64,000 bases of DNA from Yoonia vestfoldensis (GTDB lineage Bacteria; Pseudomonadota; Alphaproteobacteria; Rhodobacterales; Rhodobacteraceae), in the NCBI RefSeq assembly GCF_002158905.1, contig NZ_CP021431.1, positions 3,426,001-3,490,000 on the forward strand, written 5' to 3'. The notes beneath the pieces were generated by a model. That model was not told where the DNA came from, searched no databases, and worked only from the letters and a program-made list of their open reading frames with translations. The translations under genes were made by a program, and so were the position numbers. Below, in pieces: positions 37,131 to 46,672 of the stretch (its first letter is position 1; every line of letters starts with the position of its first letter).

Positions 37131-37619
37131 GTGTCTCGATTTCTGGCCTTTTGCATGACGCTGCTGGCGTTGCTGTCCAGCGCCGCAAGCGCCCAAACGC
37201 AGATCGATCTGGGGGCTTTGGTCGTCGATCCCGGCGCGGCGATCGAGGTGACATCGCAAACCTTGTCCGTCGATCAGGACACCGGCATCGCCGTTTTCAC
37301 CGGTGACGTGCTGGTCATCCAGGGCGATCTGCGCCTGTCAGCCCAAAGGGTCGAAGTGGTCTATGGCAGCGACACGGACGAAATCGCGCGGCTGATCGCC
37401 TCTGGTGATGTGTTGCTGGCCAATAGCCAGGACGCGGCCGAGGCGGATAATGCCGATTACGACATCACGACCGGCCTGCTGACATTGACCGGCGATGTTC
37501 TAGTGACCCAAGGCGGCACCGTGATATCGGCGCAAAACATGGTGGTGAACGTGACCGATGGCACCGCGACCATGCAGGGCCGCGTGCGGACCATGCTGCA
37601 ACAGGGTGCGACCGAATGA
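37131..37619 (+). CDS. lptA: LPS transport periplasmic protein LptA
   Basis: A 162-aa exported protein with a signal peptide (FLAFCMTLLALLSSAASAQ) and an OstA-like beta-jellyroll (TSQTLSVDQDTGIAVFTGDV, LSAQRVEVVYG, DYDITTGLLTLTGDVLVTQG). It forms the periplasmic bridge for LPS. It uses a GTG start with an AAGGA ribosome site and overlaps lptB by four bases. Confidence 0.9.
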   Translation: MSRFLAFCMTLLALLSSAASAQTQIDLGALVVDPGAAIEVTSQTLSVDQDTGIAVFTGDVLVIQGDLRLSAQRVEVVYGSDTDEIARLIASGDVLLANSQDAAEADNADYDITTGLLTLTGDVLVTQGGTVISAQNMVVNVTDGTATMQGRVRTMLQQGATE

Positions 37620-38376
37620 ACCCAACCCCCAATCTGATTGTGCAGACAGGCGATGTCGGCTTGCAGGTGATCAGCCTGCGCAAAAGCTATCGCAAGCGCC
37701 CTGTGATCCGCAACGTATCCATCAACATGGGCCGGGGTGAGGTCGTGGCGTTGCTGGGGCCGAACGGATCGGGCAAGACCACCTGCTTTTACGCCATCGC
37801 CGGGCTTGTCGCCCCCGAAGGCGGCAAGGTCATCATCGACGGGCGCGATGTCACGACCCTGCCCATGTATCGGCGCGCGCAGCTGGGCATCGGCTATCTG
37901 CCACAAGAGATGTCGATTTTCCGGGGGATGTCGGTCGAAGACAATATCATGTCGATCCTCGAAATCGCGGTGAAAGACCGGCACCAGCGGCGCGAACGGC
38001 TTGAAACCCTGCTGGCCGAATTCTCGATCGAGCATCTGCGGCGCGCCTCGGCCATGGCGCTGTCGGGGGGGAACGGCGGCGGGTCGAAATTGCACGCTGC
38101 CTTGCGGCAGGGCCGAAATATGTGCTGCTGGACGAACCTTTCGCCGGGGTCGATCCGATTGCCGTGGCCGAGATCCGGCATCTTGTTGCCGATCTGAAAA
38201 ACCGCGGAATCGGCGTATTGATCACCGACCACAATGTGCAGGAAACGCTGCAGATCGTGGACCGCGCCTATATCTTGCATGATGGCAAGGTCTTGATGAG
38301 CGGGACAACACAAGACGTGGTGCAGGATGAAAACGTCCGGCGCGTCTATCTGGGGAACAACTTTCGGGTGAACTGA
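37616..38376 (+). pseudogene. lptB: LPS export ATPase LptB, frameshifted in a G run
   Basis: The ABC ATPase that powers LPS extraction. Walker A GPNGSGKTT and the Q-loop YLPQEMSIFRGMSVEDNI are in the first frame (from 37616); LLDEPFAGVDPIAVAEI, the H-loop TDHNVQET and the C-terminus are in a second frame ending at 38376. The break is exactly in the signature motif, where seven G (38065-38071) stand in place of eight. Adding one G restores LSGGERRRVEIARCLAAGPK with no other change. LptB is normally essential, so a homopolymer read error is far more likely than a dead gene. Confidence 0.9.
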
Positions 38377-38614
38377 TTCTTTTGATCGCCAGCCGACAGT
38401 ATCATTGACAAGAGCTTCTGTTTTGCCGCCAAATATAGGGGATGACAGGCCATTGTTCATGCCCCGCAGACGTGCTGACACAGCGGTCAGCCTGTTGGGA
38501 AACATTGTTCTTACGCAATGGTTTAACATCATCCACTGACAGCGTGCGAAGCGGTCGATGCAGGCATGGCAACGCCATGATCCGGCATCTGACCCCCAGA
38601 CCCTAGGAGAAAAG

Positions 38615-39190
38615 ATGCGGTATCAAATCAGCGGAAAACAGATCGATATTGGTGAAGCCCTGCAAACGCATGTCCGCACGGAATTGGATGCTATCCTAAG
38701 CAAATACGCCGGACGGCCCACCGAGGCCTATGTCGTCTTTTCCAAGTCTGGCCATGAACATGTCTGCGAAGCGGTCGTGCATCTGTCCACCGGGTTGACG
38801 GCGCAGGCGACTGGAAAGGCGACTGAAATCTACGCCGCCTTCGACAGCAGCGCAGAGAAAATGGACAAGCAATTGCGCCGCTATAAACGTCGCCTGAAAG
38901 ACCATCATGCCGGCCGTTCGACCCCGGTTGAACTTTCGGATGCCGGGTCCTATATCATCGCTCCAAGTGACGAGTCTGAAGAAGCCAGCAACGATACCGT
39001 CAACGCGATGATCATCGCCGAGATGGAAACCAAGATTCCGTCTTTGTCCGTGGGCGAGGCTGTGATGCAGATGGAAATCGCGAATGCGCCTGTTCTGGTT
39101 TTCAGGAACGAAAAACATAGCGGCGTGAATGTCGTTTACCGAAGAGACGATGGCAACATCGGATGGATCGATCCGCGCGCGGCCGGGTGA
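38615..39190 (+). CDS. hpf: Long-form ribosome hibernation factor HPF
   Basis: A 191-aa long-type HPF: an N-terminal S30AE domain (YQISGKQIDIGEALQTHVRT, then ATEIYAAFDSSAEKMDKQLR) and a C-terminal dimerisation domain (EAVMQMEIANAPVLVFRN). It makes 100S ribosome dimers in resting cells. ATG 38615 has a GGAGA ribosome site. Many proteobacteria have rpoN between lptB and hpf; here the 238-base gap has no gene. Confidence 0.93.
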   Translation: MRYQISGKQIDIGEALQTHVRTELDAILSKYAGRPTEAYVVFSKSGHEHVCEAVVHLSTGLTAQATGKATEIYAAFDSSAEKMDKQLRRYKRRLKDHHAGRSTPVELSDAGSYIIAPSDESEEASNDTVNAMIIAEMETKIPSLSVGEAVMQMEIANAPVLVFRNEKHSGVNVVYRRDDGNIGWIDPRAAG

Positions 39191-39217
39191 TCCAAGGCAA
39201 AACAAGAAAGACGCATC

Positions 39218-39682
39218 ATGCAACTGAGCGAGATATTGCAATCGAACGCCGTCAAGTCGATTGCATCCTGCACCAGCAAGAAGCGGCTTTTTCACGATAT
39301 CGGCGAGATGGCGGAAACCTGTTACGGGTTGAAACTATCCGCCGTGATCGACGCATTGATCGAGCGTGAAAACCTTGGCCCGACCGGTGTCGGCCATGGC
39401 GTGGCCCTGCCGCATGCGCGGCTGGCCGGTGTGGACGAGGTCAAAGGCATCTTTCTGCGCCTGGAAAAGCCGCTGAATTTTGATGCTGTGGATCGCCAGC
39501 CGGTCGATCTGGTCTTTGCATTGATCGCGCCGGAAAATGCGGGCGTTGACCATCTTAAGGCGCTGGCGCTGGTGTCGCGGACCTTTCGCAGCCCGTCGAT
39601 CTGCGCCAAATTGCGCGCCAACAGCGATCCGGTGACATTGTTCACGATCCTGACCTCTGTCGGGTCCAGCCAGGCTGCCTAA
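39218..39682 (+). CDS. ptsN: PTS EIIA-Ntr protein PtsN
   Basis: A 154-aa EIIA of the nitrogen phosphotransferase system. The phosphorylated histidine is in GHGVALPHARL. It acts in the cytosol as a regulator linked to potassium and nitrogen status rather than in sugar uptake. It converges on, and overlaps by four bases, the sulfotransferase gene on the other strand. Confidence 0.94.
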   Translation: MQLSEILQSNAVKSIASCTSKKRLFHDIGEMAETCYGLKLSAVIDALIERENLGPTGVGHGVALPHARLAGVDEVKGIFLRLEKPLNFDAVDRQPVDLVFALIAPENAGVDHLKALALVSRTFRSPSICAKLRANSDPVTLFTILTSVGSSQAA

Positions 39683-41103
39683 CGCCAGTCGGTGAACCCG
39701 AAACTGTCATAATCGCGGGCATAGGCGATGCGGGCTGCCGCCTCGATCACGGGATCATAGACCGCCATCAGCCAATCCGCATGCCGATGCGCAATCTGGC
39801 GTGGCAAGGGCGCGTCCTCCCTGCCAAGCTGCGCCGCAAGCAGCGGCAGGTCGCGCTGCATAGCCTCTTCGCGCAGGATCACATCGGGCAGCGCGACCGG
39901 CGCCATCCCTTGCAAAAGCGTCAACTGGCTGGCCCAGGCCGTATCCACCCTGACGCTGGTCTGGCCCGCCAGATTGATGGACAAGAAATGCAGAAAGGCC
40001 AGAAACCCTTTGCGATGCGCCGCTTGATCGTAATCACCGGGATGGTCAAGGTCGGGGCCATCCTCGGGGATGGGCAATTGATGGACCTTGCGCAGCGTCG
40101 CGCGCAGACGCGGATAATGCCCCTGCCCGGTGGTCAGGATATGGTCGCAGAACGCCGCATGCGCGCGCGCCACCGGATGCCGCAGCACAGTGAAGCGGCG
40201 AAACGCGGCGTGATCATTCTGCCATTGGCGCAAGGATTTTTGCGAAAAATCCGTGATCGGCGGCGCATTGTCCAAAGCGGTCAACCAGGCGGCCACCGCA
40301 TCCTGCGGCCCAGAGCGCAAAGGCATGTATAGCAGCCCGGTCCGCGCCGCCGCCAGATAGGTCGGGATCGCCGGCCCTTTGCGCGGCTCGAAATTCGGGC
40401 TGCGGCCAAGGCCGAACGGGTCCATCCCGCCCAGCGCGGTTTCCATCTCGGTCATATTGCTGATCTTCTCGGCCAGCGGGGCGGGATTTTGCTTTTTCAA
40501 TTTGCGGTCAAGATGCGTCAACCGCGCAGGCGACCCCAGAAAGGCCGCAAGCCCATTCAGCACCGCGATATCATGCAAATCATCATAGCCGACAAAGAAC
40601 GCCGTCTGCCCACTGGTCTGCAGCCGGTGCAGCAGCAGCATCTGGAAATCCTGCATCGCGCGCAGATGGTGGGCGAATTCATCGCCATCAAAAGTCACCC
40701 GCTGGGTCCGCGCATGGGTTGCATTGGTCAGTTTCCATTGCCCGGTCGCCTGCGCGATCTTCAGGCCGACATAGGTATCCAGTGGGTTGCGCGTCAGCAC
40801 GATCTTGGCGCAGCGCGGATCGGCAAGGCAGATATCCAGCACGCGGGGGTCGTGGTTATGGAAAAACCGGAACCCGCAGACACCATCCGCCGCCTTGATC
40901 GCATCCAGCAAGCCGCGCGGATCGGCTTCGCGCTGGGCCAGCGAGATGCCCAATAGGGTCTCTTGCTGGGGATAGCCGATAAAGCCGGGGTTGAACGCCT
41001 CGCCCAGACAGGACAGCCCGTCCAGCGCATTAAGGTTCGATTCAAGGAAATTCGACCCTGTCCGCATATCTGCAAGAATGATGAAATAGTCGAAACCTGT
41101 CAT
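39679..41103 (-). CDS. Sulfotransferase with two sulfotransferase-like halves (NodH-like)
   Basis: A 474-aa protein. The N-terminal half (about 1-240) has the PAPS 5'-phosphosulfate site ADMRTGSNFLESNL and the 3'-phosphate site IVLTRNPLDTYVGLKIA, as in Stf0/NodH sulfotransferases. The C-terminal half (about 285-440) carries a second 3'-phosphate-like motif FTVLRHPVARAHAAFCDHIL resembling the sulfotransferase family 2 fold, but no clear second P-loop. It may be a fusion of one active and one acceptor-binding or degenerate domain. It is last in a glycosyltransferase operon, overlaps the preceding gene by four bases, and cysQ (which removes the by-product PAP) is in the same gene run, suggesting a glycan substrate. 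Confidence 0.77.
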   Translation of the reverse strand: MTGFDYFIILADMRTGSNFLESNLNALDGLSCLGEAFNPGFIGYPQQETLLGISLAQREADPRGLLDAIKAADGVCGFRFFHNHDPRVLDICLADPRCAKIVLTRNPLDTYVGLKIAQATGQWKLTNATHARTQRVTFDGDEFAHHLRAMQDFQMLLLHRLQTSGQTAFFVGYDDLHDIAVLNGLAAFLGSPARLTHLDRKLKKQNPAPLAEKISNMTEMETALGGMDPFGLGRSPNFEPRKGPAIPTYLAAARTGLLYMPLRSGPQDAVAAWLTALDNAPPITDFSQKSLRQWQNDHAAFRRFTVLRHPVARAHAAFCDHILTTGQGHYPRLRATLRKVHQLPIPEDGPDLDHPGDYDQAAHRKGFLAFLHFLSINLAGQTSVRVDTAWASQLTLLQGMAPVALPDVILREEAMQRDLPLLAAQLGREDAPLPRQIAHRHADWLMAVYDPVIEAAARIAYARDYDSFGFTDWR

Positions 41104-42809
41104 TTTCTGTCGATCACATAGGCTTTGCGCGGCGGCGGCCGCGTCGATTTCACAGCATCGCCGGGGGCGAATTCGCCTGCAAGATAGGGATGCATCCCCT
41201 GGTTCTTGAGATCCTGAAGAAACGCGGCAAACCCGTCCAGATCCACCATCACCGGCGGTCTGGACAAGGCCTTGGCCCGGTGCCCGACCATGTCACCGGT
41301 GATGGCTTGCAGCACATCAACCGGCGATCCAAGAAATTCCGCCAGCGTCATGATATGCCTGCGCGAGCGTGCATCCGATGACCGCAGCGCGTTGATAAAG
41401 CCGCTTTCGACCTGTTGCAGGCGCGCGGCCTCGGCCCGCACGGCGCTTGCGGATCGGCCCGACCGGAACAGCGGCACCGCCCAGGCCCCCGTGACGACCC
41501 AGACGCTGGCTTGCGGGTCCTTGGCCAACATCCATTTGATCGCCTGGCTGTCGGCGGGTCCGAACTGAAAGCATTGGTGCTGATCGCGGCCGTTCCAGAC
41601 CAGGTTGGTCAGAAACATCTTGGCATTGTAATCGCGCAGACGGGCGTTCGCTGACAGACCACCGCGATAGACCGCAGCGCCACCCGCAAAATGCGCCTTG
41701 TCGGTGGCAAACAGATGGCCATGGGCGATGACCCCCGTCTGCGCCGTCAACCAACCGGCCAGATCGGGAATGATGTCATCAAAACCCTGCAAGACCGTAT
41801 AGGGCACAGCCGTAAACCCGTTTTCACGATCCATAAAGGGAAACCGGCTTTGCATGTAAAGGCCACGCCGCCCAATGGTGCGCCGGTCAACGGCCTGCGC
41901 GAAAATGCGGTCAATCGTGCCGGTATGCGGTTCTTGCGCGCAATGTTCCGGCTGCGCCTCGCCCGGAAACCGGTGATAAAGCGCCTTGGCCTGCGGCCAT
42001 ATCTTGCGCGCGACAAAACAGCCTGACCGGGCCAAAAGCTCGGCATGGTCATCATAGAAAATATGCGGCTTGCCCTGAAAATCGAACTTGGCCAGCGTCA
42101 ATGACCTGCTTTCAAGCCGCCTTGTGTGCAGGCGGGCAAGGGTCTGGTAATAGCATTCATCCGGAATCCAGACCTGCCGGAAATAGCTGTCAAAGGCGGC
42201 GCGGCGCGGATCATCCAGGATCGCGGTCAGCGTCTGGCGCGTCAGGCACCACCATTGCGACCCCAGATGCGGCGTGATCCCCGCAGGTATCCGCCGCCGC
42301 ATCCGCAACAGCCGCTGCAACCGCACATAGCCGTCGAACAGGCGGCGCTGCCGTTTCCACGAAAACGGGAACCGCAGGGTGAACCTTTCGCGGTCCAGCC
42401 CGCCCACTGTCCATTTTACATCGCTGGTGGTGACGCTTTCGATGAAATCGGTCTCGGGCCTTGTCGCAAGATAGGCTTTCAACGCGGCGACCGGGCGCAG
42501 CGGCAGGCAGGCGCCAGAGGCCAGATAGACATGCTGGATATCGGGGTGCCGGTCCAGCAATTGGCGCGACGCAGCCTGCGATGCCGCAATCAGCCCCCAC
42601 ATCCCCCATTCGCCGCGATACCGGCGGCTGAAACTGACATCCGCCAGATCGGCAAGCGCCGCGACAAAGGCATCATGGGTTGCCTGCCCGACATTTTTGT
42701 CCACATGCACCACGACCGGACAGCCCGCCGCAGCCCAATGCCGGATCATCTGTTCGGCCCGGTCAAAGGCGGTATGCACCAGCATCACGACACCCAGCGT
42801 CATGCCCAA
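41100..42809 (-). CDS. GT14-type glycosyltransferase with DUF5928-like C-terminus
   Basis: A 569-aa protein. Residues about 1-270 resemble core-2/I-branching beta-1,6-N-acetylglucosaminyltransferases (LVHTAFDRAEQMIRHWAAAG, HVDKNV, VYLASGACLPLRPVAALKAY, LGSQWWCLTRQTL, WIPDECYYQTL). Residues about 290-560 look like the DUF5928 region found with this domain in Rhodobacteraceae. No signal or membrane segment is seen, so it acts at the cytosolic side. It overlaps the upstream glycosyltransferase by 10 bases and the sulfotransferase by four, so the genes are tightly coupled. The acceptor glycan is unknown. Confidence 0.77.
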   Translation of the reverse strand: MGMTLGVVMLVHTAFDRAEQMIRHWAAAGCPVVVHVDKNVGQATHDAFVAALADLADVSFSRRYRGEWGMWGLIAASQAASRQLLDRHPDIQHVYLASGACLPLRPVAALKAYLATRPETDFIESVTTSDVKWTVGGLDRERFTLRFPFSWKRQRRLFDGYVRLQRLLRMRRRIPAGITPHLGSQWWCLTRQTLTAILDDPRRAAFDSYFRQVWIPDECYYQTLARLHTRRLESRSLTLAKFDFQGKPHIFYDDHAELLARSGCFVARKIWPQAKALYHRFPGEAQPEHCAQEPHTGTIDRIFAQAVDRRTIGRRGLYMQSRFPFMDRENGFTAVPYTVLQGFDDIIPDLAGWLTAQTGVIAHGHLFATDKAHFAGGAAVYRGGLSANARLRDYNAKMFLTNLVWNGRDQHQCFQFGPADSQAIKWMLAKDPQASVWVVTGAWAVPLFRSGRSASAVRAEAARLQQVESGFINALRSSDARSRRHIMTLAEFLGSPVDVLQAITGDMVGHRAKALSRPPVMVDLDGFAAFLQDLKNQGMHPYLAGEFAPGDAVKSTRPPPRKAYVIDRK

Positions 42810-43810
42810 TTCCCCTTGGACATCAGCCCCAGACCTTCAAGCTGGCGCCAGTTGATGTAGCGCTCGCTCCATTCGCACCAGAAATCGGGGTCCGCACCTT
42901 CGCGGGTTTCATAGGATTTATATTCGCGGCCACTGGCATAATGTTCGGCGCGCCGGGCCTCTTCGGCGGCGCGGGTATTGAACGTGTCGATGAATTTCGC
43001 ATGCAGCAGCACGCCCGAGGTCTTTTCGCCGCCATGCTGATCATAGACAAGGTTCAGCCCACGCGGCAGCATCATATGGGTCGAGCTGACATAGGCATAG
43101 GGGCGCTGCCATTTCACAAAGGGGATCTTGTTCAGCGCAGGGGCCTGTCGCGGTTTATCGGCAAAGAACATGCGCGCGCGCGGGCCACCCTGAATCCACA
43201 GATTGCGCAGCATCGCATTGCGCGACATGACGTAATTGCCCGCATCAAACCAACAGGCGATCTGGAACGGGTCATCGCCGCGCCGGTAAGGCTGGGCGCT
43301 GATCGGGCCTTTGGGATACATATCCAACAATAGCGCCCCAAAGGACCGGACCTCTGACGCATCCAGCCAATCGGCCAGCGCGCGGATCGGGCGGCTGTCG
43401 CAGAATGGATAGACAAAGAATTCATCCACATCGACGGTCAGCGCCCAGTGACCATGCGCATATTTGCCCTGCAGATAGGTCAGCCAATCCACACCGTAGC
43501 GCGCCGCGCCATAGCCTGCCTTGGTCCGCCACAGCGACACGTCAGGCTGGGCTGCGACGAAATCGCGGCCGCCATCATCGCTGTCGTTATCGACAATCAG
43601 GAAATGATCGATGCCCAGATCGCGGTAATATTGCAGGAAATAGGGCAGCCGCTGATCCTCGTTGCGCAAGGTACAGAACAACAGCACGTCATCGGGCCTG
43701 ATCTTGCCGGTGCGATCCTGCACCATTTTCAGATCGCGCGCCTTCAGCTTGGCCCGCAGCCTCCATTGCTGGCGGTACCAGCGCAGCCGGTATGATGTCA
43801 GATAGCCCAA
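42800..43810 (-). CDS. Glycosyltransferase, Glyco_tranf_2_4 family (copy 2)
   Basis: A 336-aa glycosyltransferase with a nucleotide-sugar fold: LLFCTLRNEDQRLPYFLQYY, IDHFLIVDNDSDDGG, and the metal-binding TVDVDEFF. The C-terminal part contains MYPKGPI, WIQGG and AYVSSTHMMLPRGLN, shared with the next gene upstream. It is a tandem paralogue of that gene, alike over the whole length. Donor and acceptor sugars are not evident. Confidence 0.82.
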   Translation of the reverse strand: MGYLTSYRLRWYRQQWRLRAKLKARDLKMVQDRTGKIRPDDVLLFCTLRNEDQRLPYFLQYYRDLGIDHFLIVDNDSDDGGRDFVAAQPDVSLWRTKAGYGAARYGVDWLTYLQGKYAHGHWALTVDVDEFFVYPFCDSRPIRALADWLDASEVRSFGALLLDMYPKGPISAQPYRRGDDPFQIACWFDAGNYVMSRNAMLRNLWIQGGPRARMFFADKPRQAPALNKIPFVKWQRPYAYVSSTHMMLPRGLNLVYDQHGGEKTSGVLLHAKFIDTFNTRAAEEARRAEHYASGREYKSYETREGADPDFWCEWSERYINWRQLEGLGLMSKGNWA

Positions 43811-43834
43811 GCGGATCCGGCCTTTATCTGCTGT

Positions 43835-44869
43835 TCACATGGCGTCATCTTCATCCCAATCACCTTTGGACATCAGGCCCAGCGCCACCAATTGCGCCCA
43901 TCCGTCGTAACGCTGCGATTGCGGGCACCACAGATCGGGTCCCTGCGCCAGCTGCTGATGATAGCCTGTATAAAGACGAGAGTTTTCGAAATGCTGACGC
44001 CGGATGCATTCCTCTTGGGATTTGGCCATGATGTCCGGCAGAAACTTGGTATGCAGCAAGACACCCGTGACCCGCCGGTCCTGCGCGCGGTCGAAAACAT
44101 GGTTCAACCGGCGTGGCAGCATCTGGTGGGTCGAGCTGACATAGACATGCCGCCAATGCCAATGCACCAAAGGCACTTTGCTCAGCGTGGGCGCACGCTC
44201 TGGCTGCGCTGCGAAAAACACCCGGTCGCGCACGCCGCCCTGTATCCAGAGGTTCTGATATATGCAGTGGATTTTTTCGCGGTAATTGCCCGCGTCGAAC
44301 CATGCCAGCGTGTCCAAAGGGTCACTCTGCGGATCATGGCGTGCCTTGGCGATAGGCCCTTTGGGATACAGATCCAGCATGATCGCGCCAAAAGACGTGA
44401 TCCCGCCTGCCTCTAGATGTCTGGTCAGATCGCCCAGATCGCGGCTGTCGGCATAGGGAAAGGTCAGCAATTCATCCGCATCGACCGTCAGGCACCAATG
44501 CCGGTGGCCATATTGCCACTGCAGCCAGCCCAGCCAATCCATCCCGAACCGCGCAAGCCGGTAGCTGTGCTGCGTTGACCAGAGCGAGACATCAGGCTGC
44601 GCGGCAAGATAGGCGGCGCTGCCGTCATCGCTGCCATTATCGACGATCAGGAAATGCCCGATCCCCAGCTGGCGGTAATGCTGCAAGAAATAAGGCAGGC
44701 GCGCCATTTCATTGCGGATTGTCGCAAAACACAAGATCATCTTGGGCCTGATCGCGGCTGTGCGGTTCTGCACCAATGCGATCTGGCGGCGCTTGCGCCA
44801 GATGCGCAACAGAAAGCGCCGCCGCTTCCAGCGCATCCGATAGGCCATCCACAGCGCGCCGACCGGCAT
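43835..44869 (-). CDS. Glycosyltransferase, Glyco_tranf_2_4 family (copy 1)
   Basis: A 344-aa paralogue of the preceding entry. Matching blocks are ILCFATIRNEMARLPYFLQH, IGHFLIVDNGSDDGSAAYLA, TVDADELLTF, MLDLYPKGPI, NLWIQGGVRD and HVYVSSTHQMLPRRLN. The two genes clearly arose by tandem duplication and have since diverged. It follows galU by 17 bases, which points to UDP-glucose-derived donors. Confidence 0.82.
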   Translation of the reverse strand: MPVGALWMAYRMRWKRRRFLLRIWRKRRQIALVQNRTAAIRPKMILCFATIRNEMARLPYFLQHYRQLGIGHFLIVDNGSDDGSAAYLAAQPDVSLWSTQHSYRLARFGMDWLGWLQWQYGHRHWCLTVDADELLTFPYADSRDLGDLTRHLEAGGITSFGAIMLDLYPKGPIAKARHDPQSDPLDTLAWFDAGNYREKIHCIYQNLWIQGGVRDRVFFAAQPERAPTLSKVPLVHWHWRHVYVSSTHQMLPRRLNHVFDRAQDRRVTGVLLHTKFLPDIMAKSQEECIRRQHFENSRLYTGYHQQLAQGPDLWCPQSQRYDGWAQLVALGLMSKGDWDEDDAM

Positions 44870-44886
44870 GCGGGTAATCCTGCGGC

Positions 44887-45780
44887 CTATTGTGCGGCGC
44901 TACGCTGGGGCTGTAGATCTGCAAGAAAGGCAGACAGCTCTTCGCGCAGATCGTCGCGCGCCAGTGCAAAGGCAACCGTGGCCTGAAGAAAACCGGCCTT
45001 GGACCCGCAATCAAAGCGCTGGCCGTCAAAACGATAGCCAAACACATTGCGCCCCGCGCTGATTTCCTGCGCGATCGCATCGGTCAGCTGGATTTCCCCG
45101 CCCGCGCCGCGATCGACGCTATCGAGGCTCTGCATCACGTCGGGGGTCAGGATATACCGCCCGATCACCGCCAGATTGGATGGCGCATCCCCGGATTTGG
45201 GCTTTTCCACCATCCCCTTGACCTGAACGATCTGGCCCGTCTGATTGCCGGTATCCAATATGCCGTAAGACGATGTTTTCGCGGCCGGCACCTCCATCGT
45301 GGCGACCATGGACCCGCCGGTGTCCTGATAGGCCTCGACCATCTGCTGCAGGCAGGGTTTTTCGGCGGCGATCACGTCATCGGGCAGGATCACGGCGAAA
45401 GGTTCATTCCCGATCAGCTTGCTGGCGCAGGACACGGCATGGCCCAGCCCCAAGGGTTTATGCTGGCGGATATAGGCGATTGCCCCGCTTTCCATATAGG
45501 TGTTGCGCAGGATCTGCAGCAGCGCGGTCTTGCCGCTGTCGCGCAGGGCATTTTCCAGATCGGGGGCGTGGTCGAAATAATCCTCCAGCGCAGTTTTCCC
45601 CCGCGAGGTCACGAAAATGAAATCCTCGATCCCGGCGGCGCGCGCCTCGTCGATTGCATATTGGATCAGGGGTTGATCCACCAAAGTCATGATTTCCTTG
45701 GGAACGGATTTTGTGGCGGGCAGAAAGCGGGTGCCCAGCCCTGCAACAGGGAAAATGGCCTTGGTAATCTTACGTTTCAT
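44887..45780 (-). CDS. galU: UTP-glucose-1-phosphate uridylyltransferase GalU
   Basis: A 297-aa enzyme that makes UDP-glucose. It shows KAIFPVAGLGTRFLPATKSV, PKEIMTLVDQPLIQYAIDEA, PLGLGHAVSCA, FAVILPDDVI, and VKGMVEKPKSGDAPSNLAVI with GRYILTP. It is at the head of the glycosyltransferase genes and 91 bases downstream of kdsB. Confidence 0.96.
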   Translation of the reverse strand: MKRKITKAIFPVAGLGTRFLPATKSVPKEIMTLVDQPLIQYAIDEARAAGIEDFIFVTSRGKTALEDYFDHAPDLENALRDSGKTALLQILRNTYMESGAIAYIRQHKPLGLGHAVSCASKLIGNEPFAVILPDDVIAAEKPCLQQMVEAYQDTGGSMVATMEVPAAKTSSYGILDTGNQTGQIVQVKGMVEKPKSGDAPSNLAVIGRYILTPDVMQSLDSVDRGAGGEIQLTDAIAQEISAGRNVFGYRFDGQRFDCGSKAGFLQATVAFALARDDLREELSAFLADLQPQRSAAQ

Positions 45781-45871
45781 CTTGTTGCCTTTACTGATCC
45801 GATCACCGAGCCTCTGGCCCAGTATCGGGGCTATAATATGTCATAAATGCAACAATAGCGTGCCTGAGCGG

Positions 45872-46672
45872 CTAGGGCTGGCCCATTTGCTGCAACATTG
45901 TTTCTATCTTCAAAACGTCCTCGGGGTTGTTGAGTTCCCAGAATTCGCGCCCTTTTGCCGCAACTTCAACGCAGAGCATCGGGACGCCGCGTTCCAGAAA
46001 ACGCAGCTGTTCCAATCCTTCGAGCTGTTCCAGCGGCCCCTGCGGCCAGCGGGCATAGGCGCGCAATGCAGCCGGGCGATAGGCATAGACGCCGACATGG
46101 TGAAACACCGGCGTCGGATCGGTCAGCCCATAGGTGCCGGGGGTGAAGGGGATCACCTCTTTCGAGAAATAGAGCGCGTTACCATCTACCCCAAAGACGG
46201 CCGTTGTGCCGCCAACCCGCCCTTCGCGGCGGTCCTGCAACAAGGCGGCCAGCATCTGCCCTTGGGTGCGCAAAACGGGTGTGGCAACATCGGCCTGCGG
46301 CTGCGCGCGCAGCCTTGCGACCAGATCGCTGATGAACCAGGCCGGTGTCAGCGGCGCATCGCCCTGCAGATTGACGACGATGTCGTAATCACCCCCCAGA
46401 TTGTCCAGGGCTTCGGCACAGCGTTCGGTGCCATTGGCACAGGTGCTGGCGGTCATGACGACCTTTGCCCCGAAACCACGCGCGGCATCGGCGATCCGGT
46501 CATCATCGGTGGCAACCACGACATCATCGACGCCCTCCACCGCCATGGCGGCATCCCATGACCGGCGGATCAGGCTTTTCGCGACACCGGACGCACCGGT
46601 CAGCGTCACCAGAGGTTTGCCCGGATAACGGGTCGACGCATAGCGCGCGGGAATCACGATCAGGACAGACAT
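45872..46672 (-). CDS. kdsB: CMP-Kdo synthetase KdsB
   Basis: A 266-aa nucleotidyltransferase that activates Kdo as CMP-Kdo. Motifs: IPARYASTRYPGKPLVTLTG, VVATDDDRIADAARGFGAKV, GTERCAEAL, VVNLQGDAP, and YAYRPAAL. It shares its first base with the last base of cysQ. Together with kdsD elsewhere in the window it supports an LPS or Kdo-containing glycan. Confidence 0.95.
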   Translation of the reverse strand: MSVLIVIPARYASTRYPGKPLVTLTGASGVAKSLIRRSWDAAMAVEGVDDVVVATDDDRIADAARGFGAKVVMTASTCANGTERCAEALDNLGGDYDIVVNLQGDAPLTPAWFISDLVARLRAQPQADVATPVLRTQGQMLAALLQDRREGRVGGTTAVFGVDGNALYFSKEVIPFTPGTYGLTDPTPVFHHVGVYAYRPAALRAYARWPQGPLEQLEGLEQLRFLERGVPMLCVEVAAKGREFWELNNPEDVLKIETMLQQMGQP

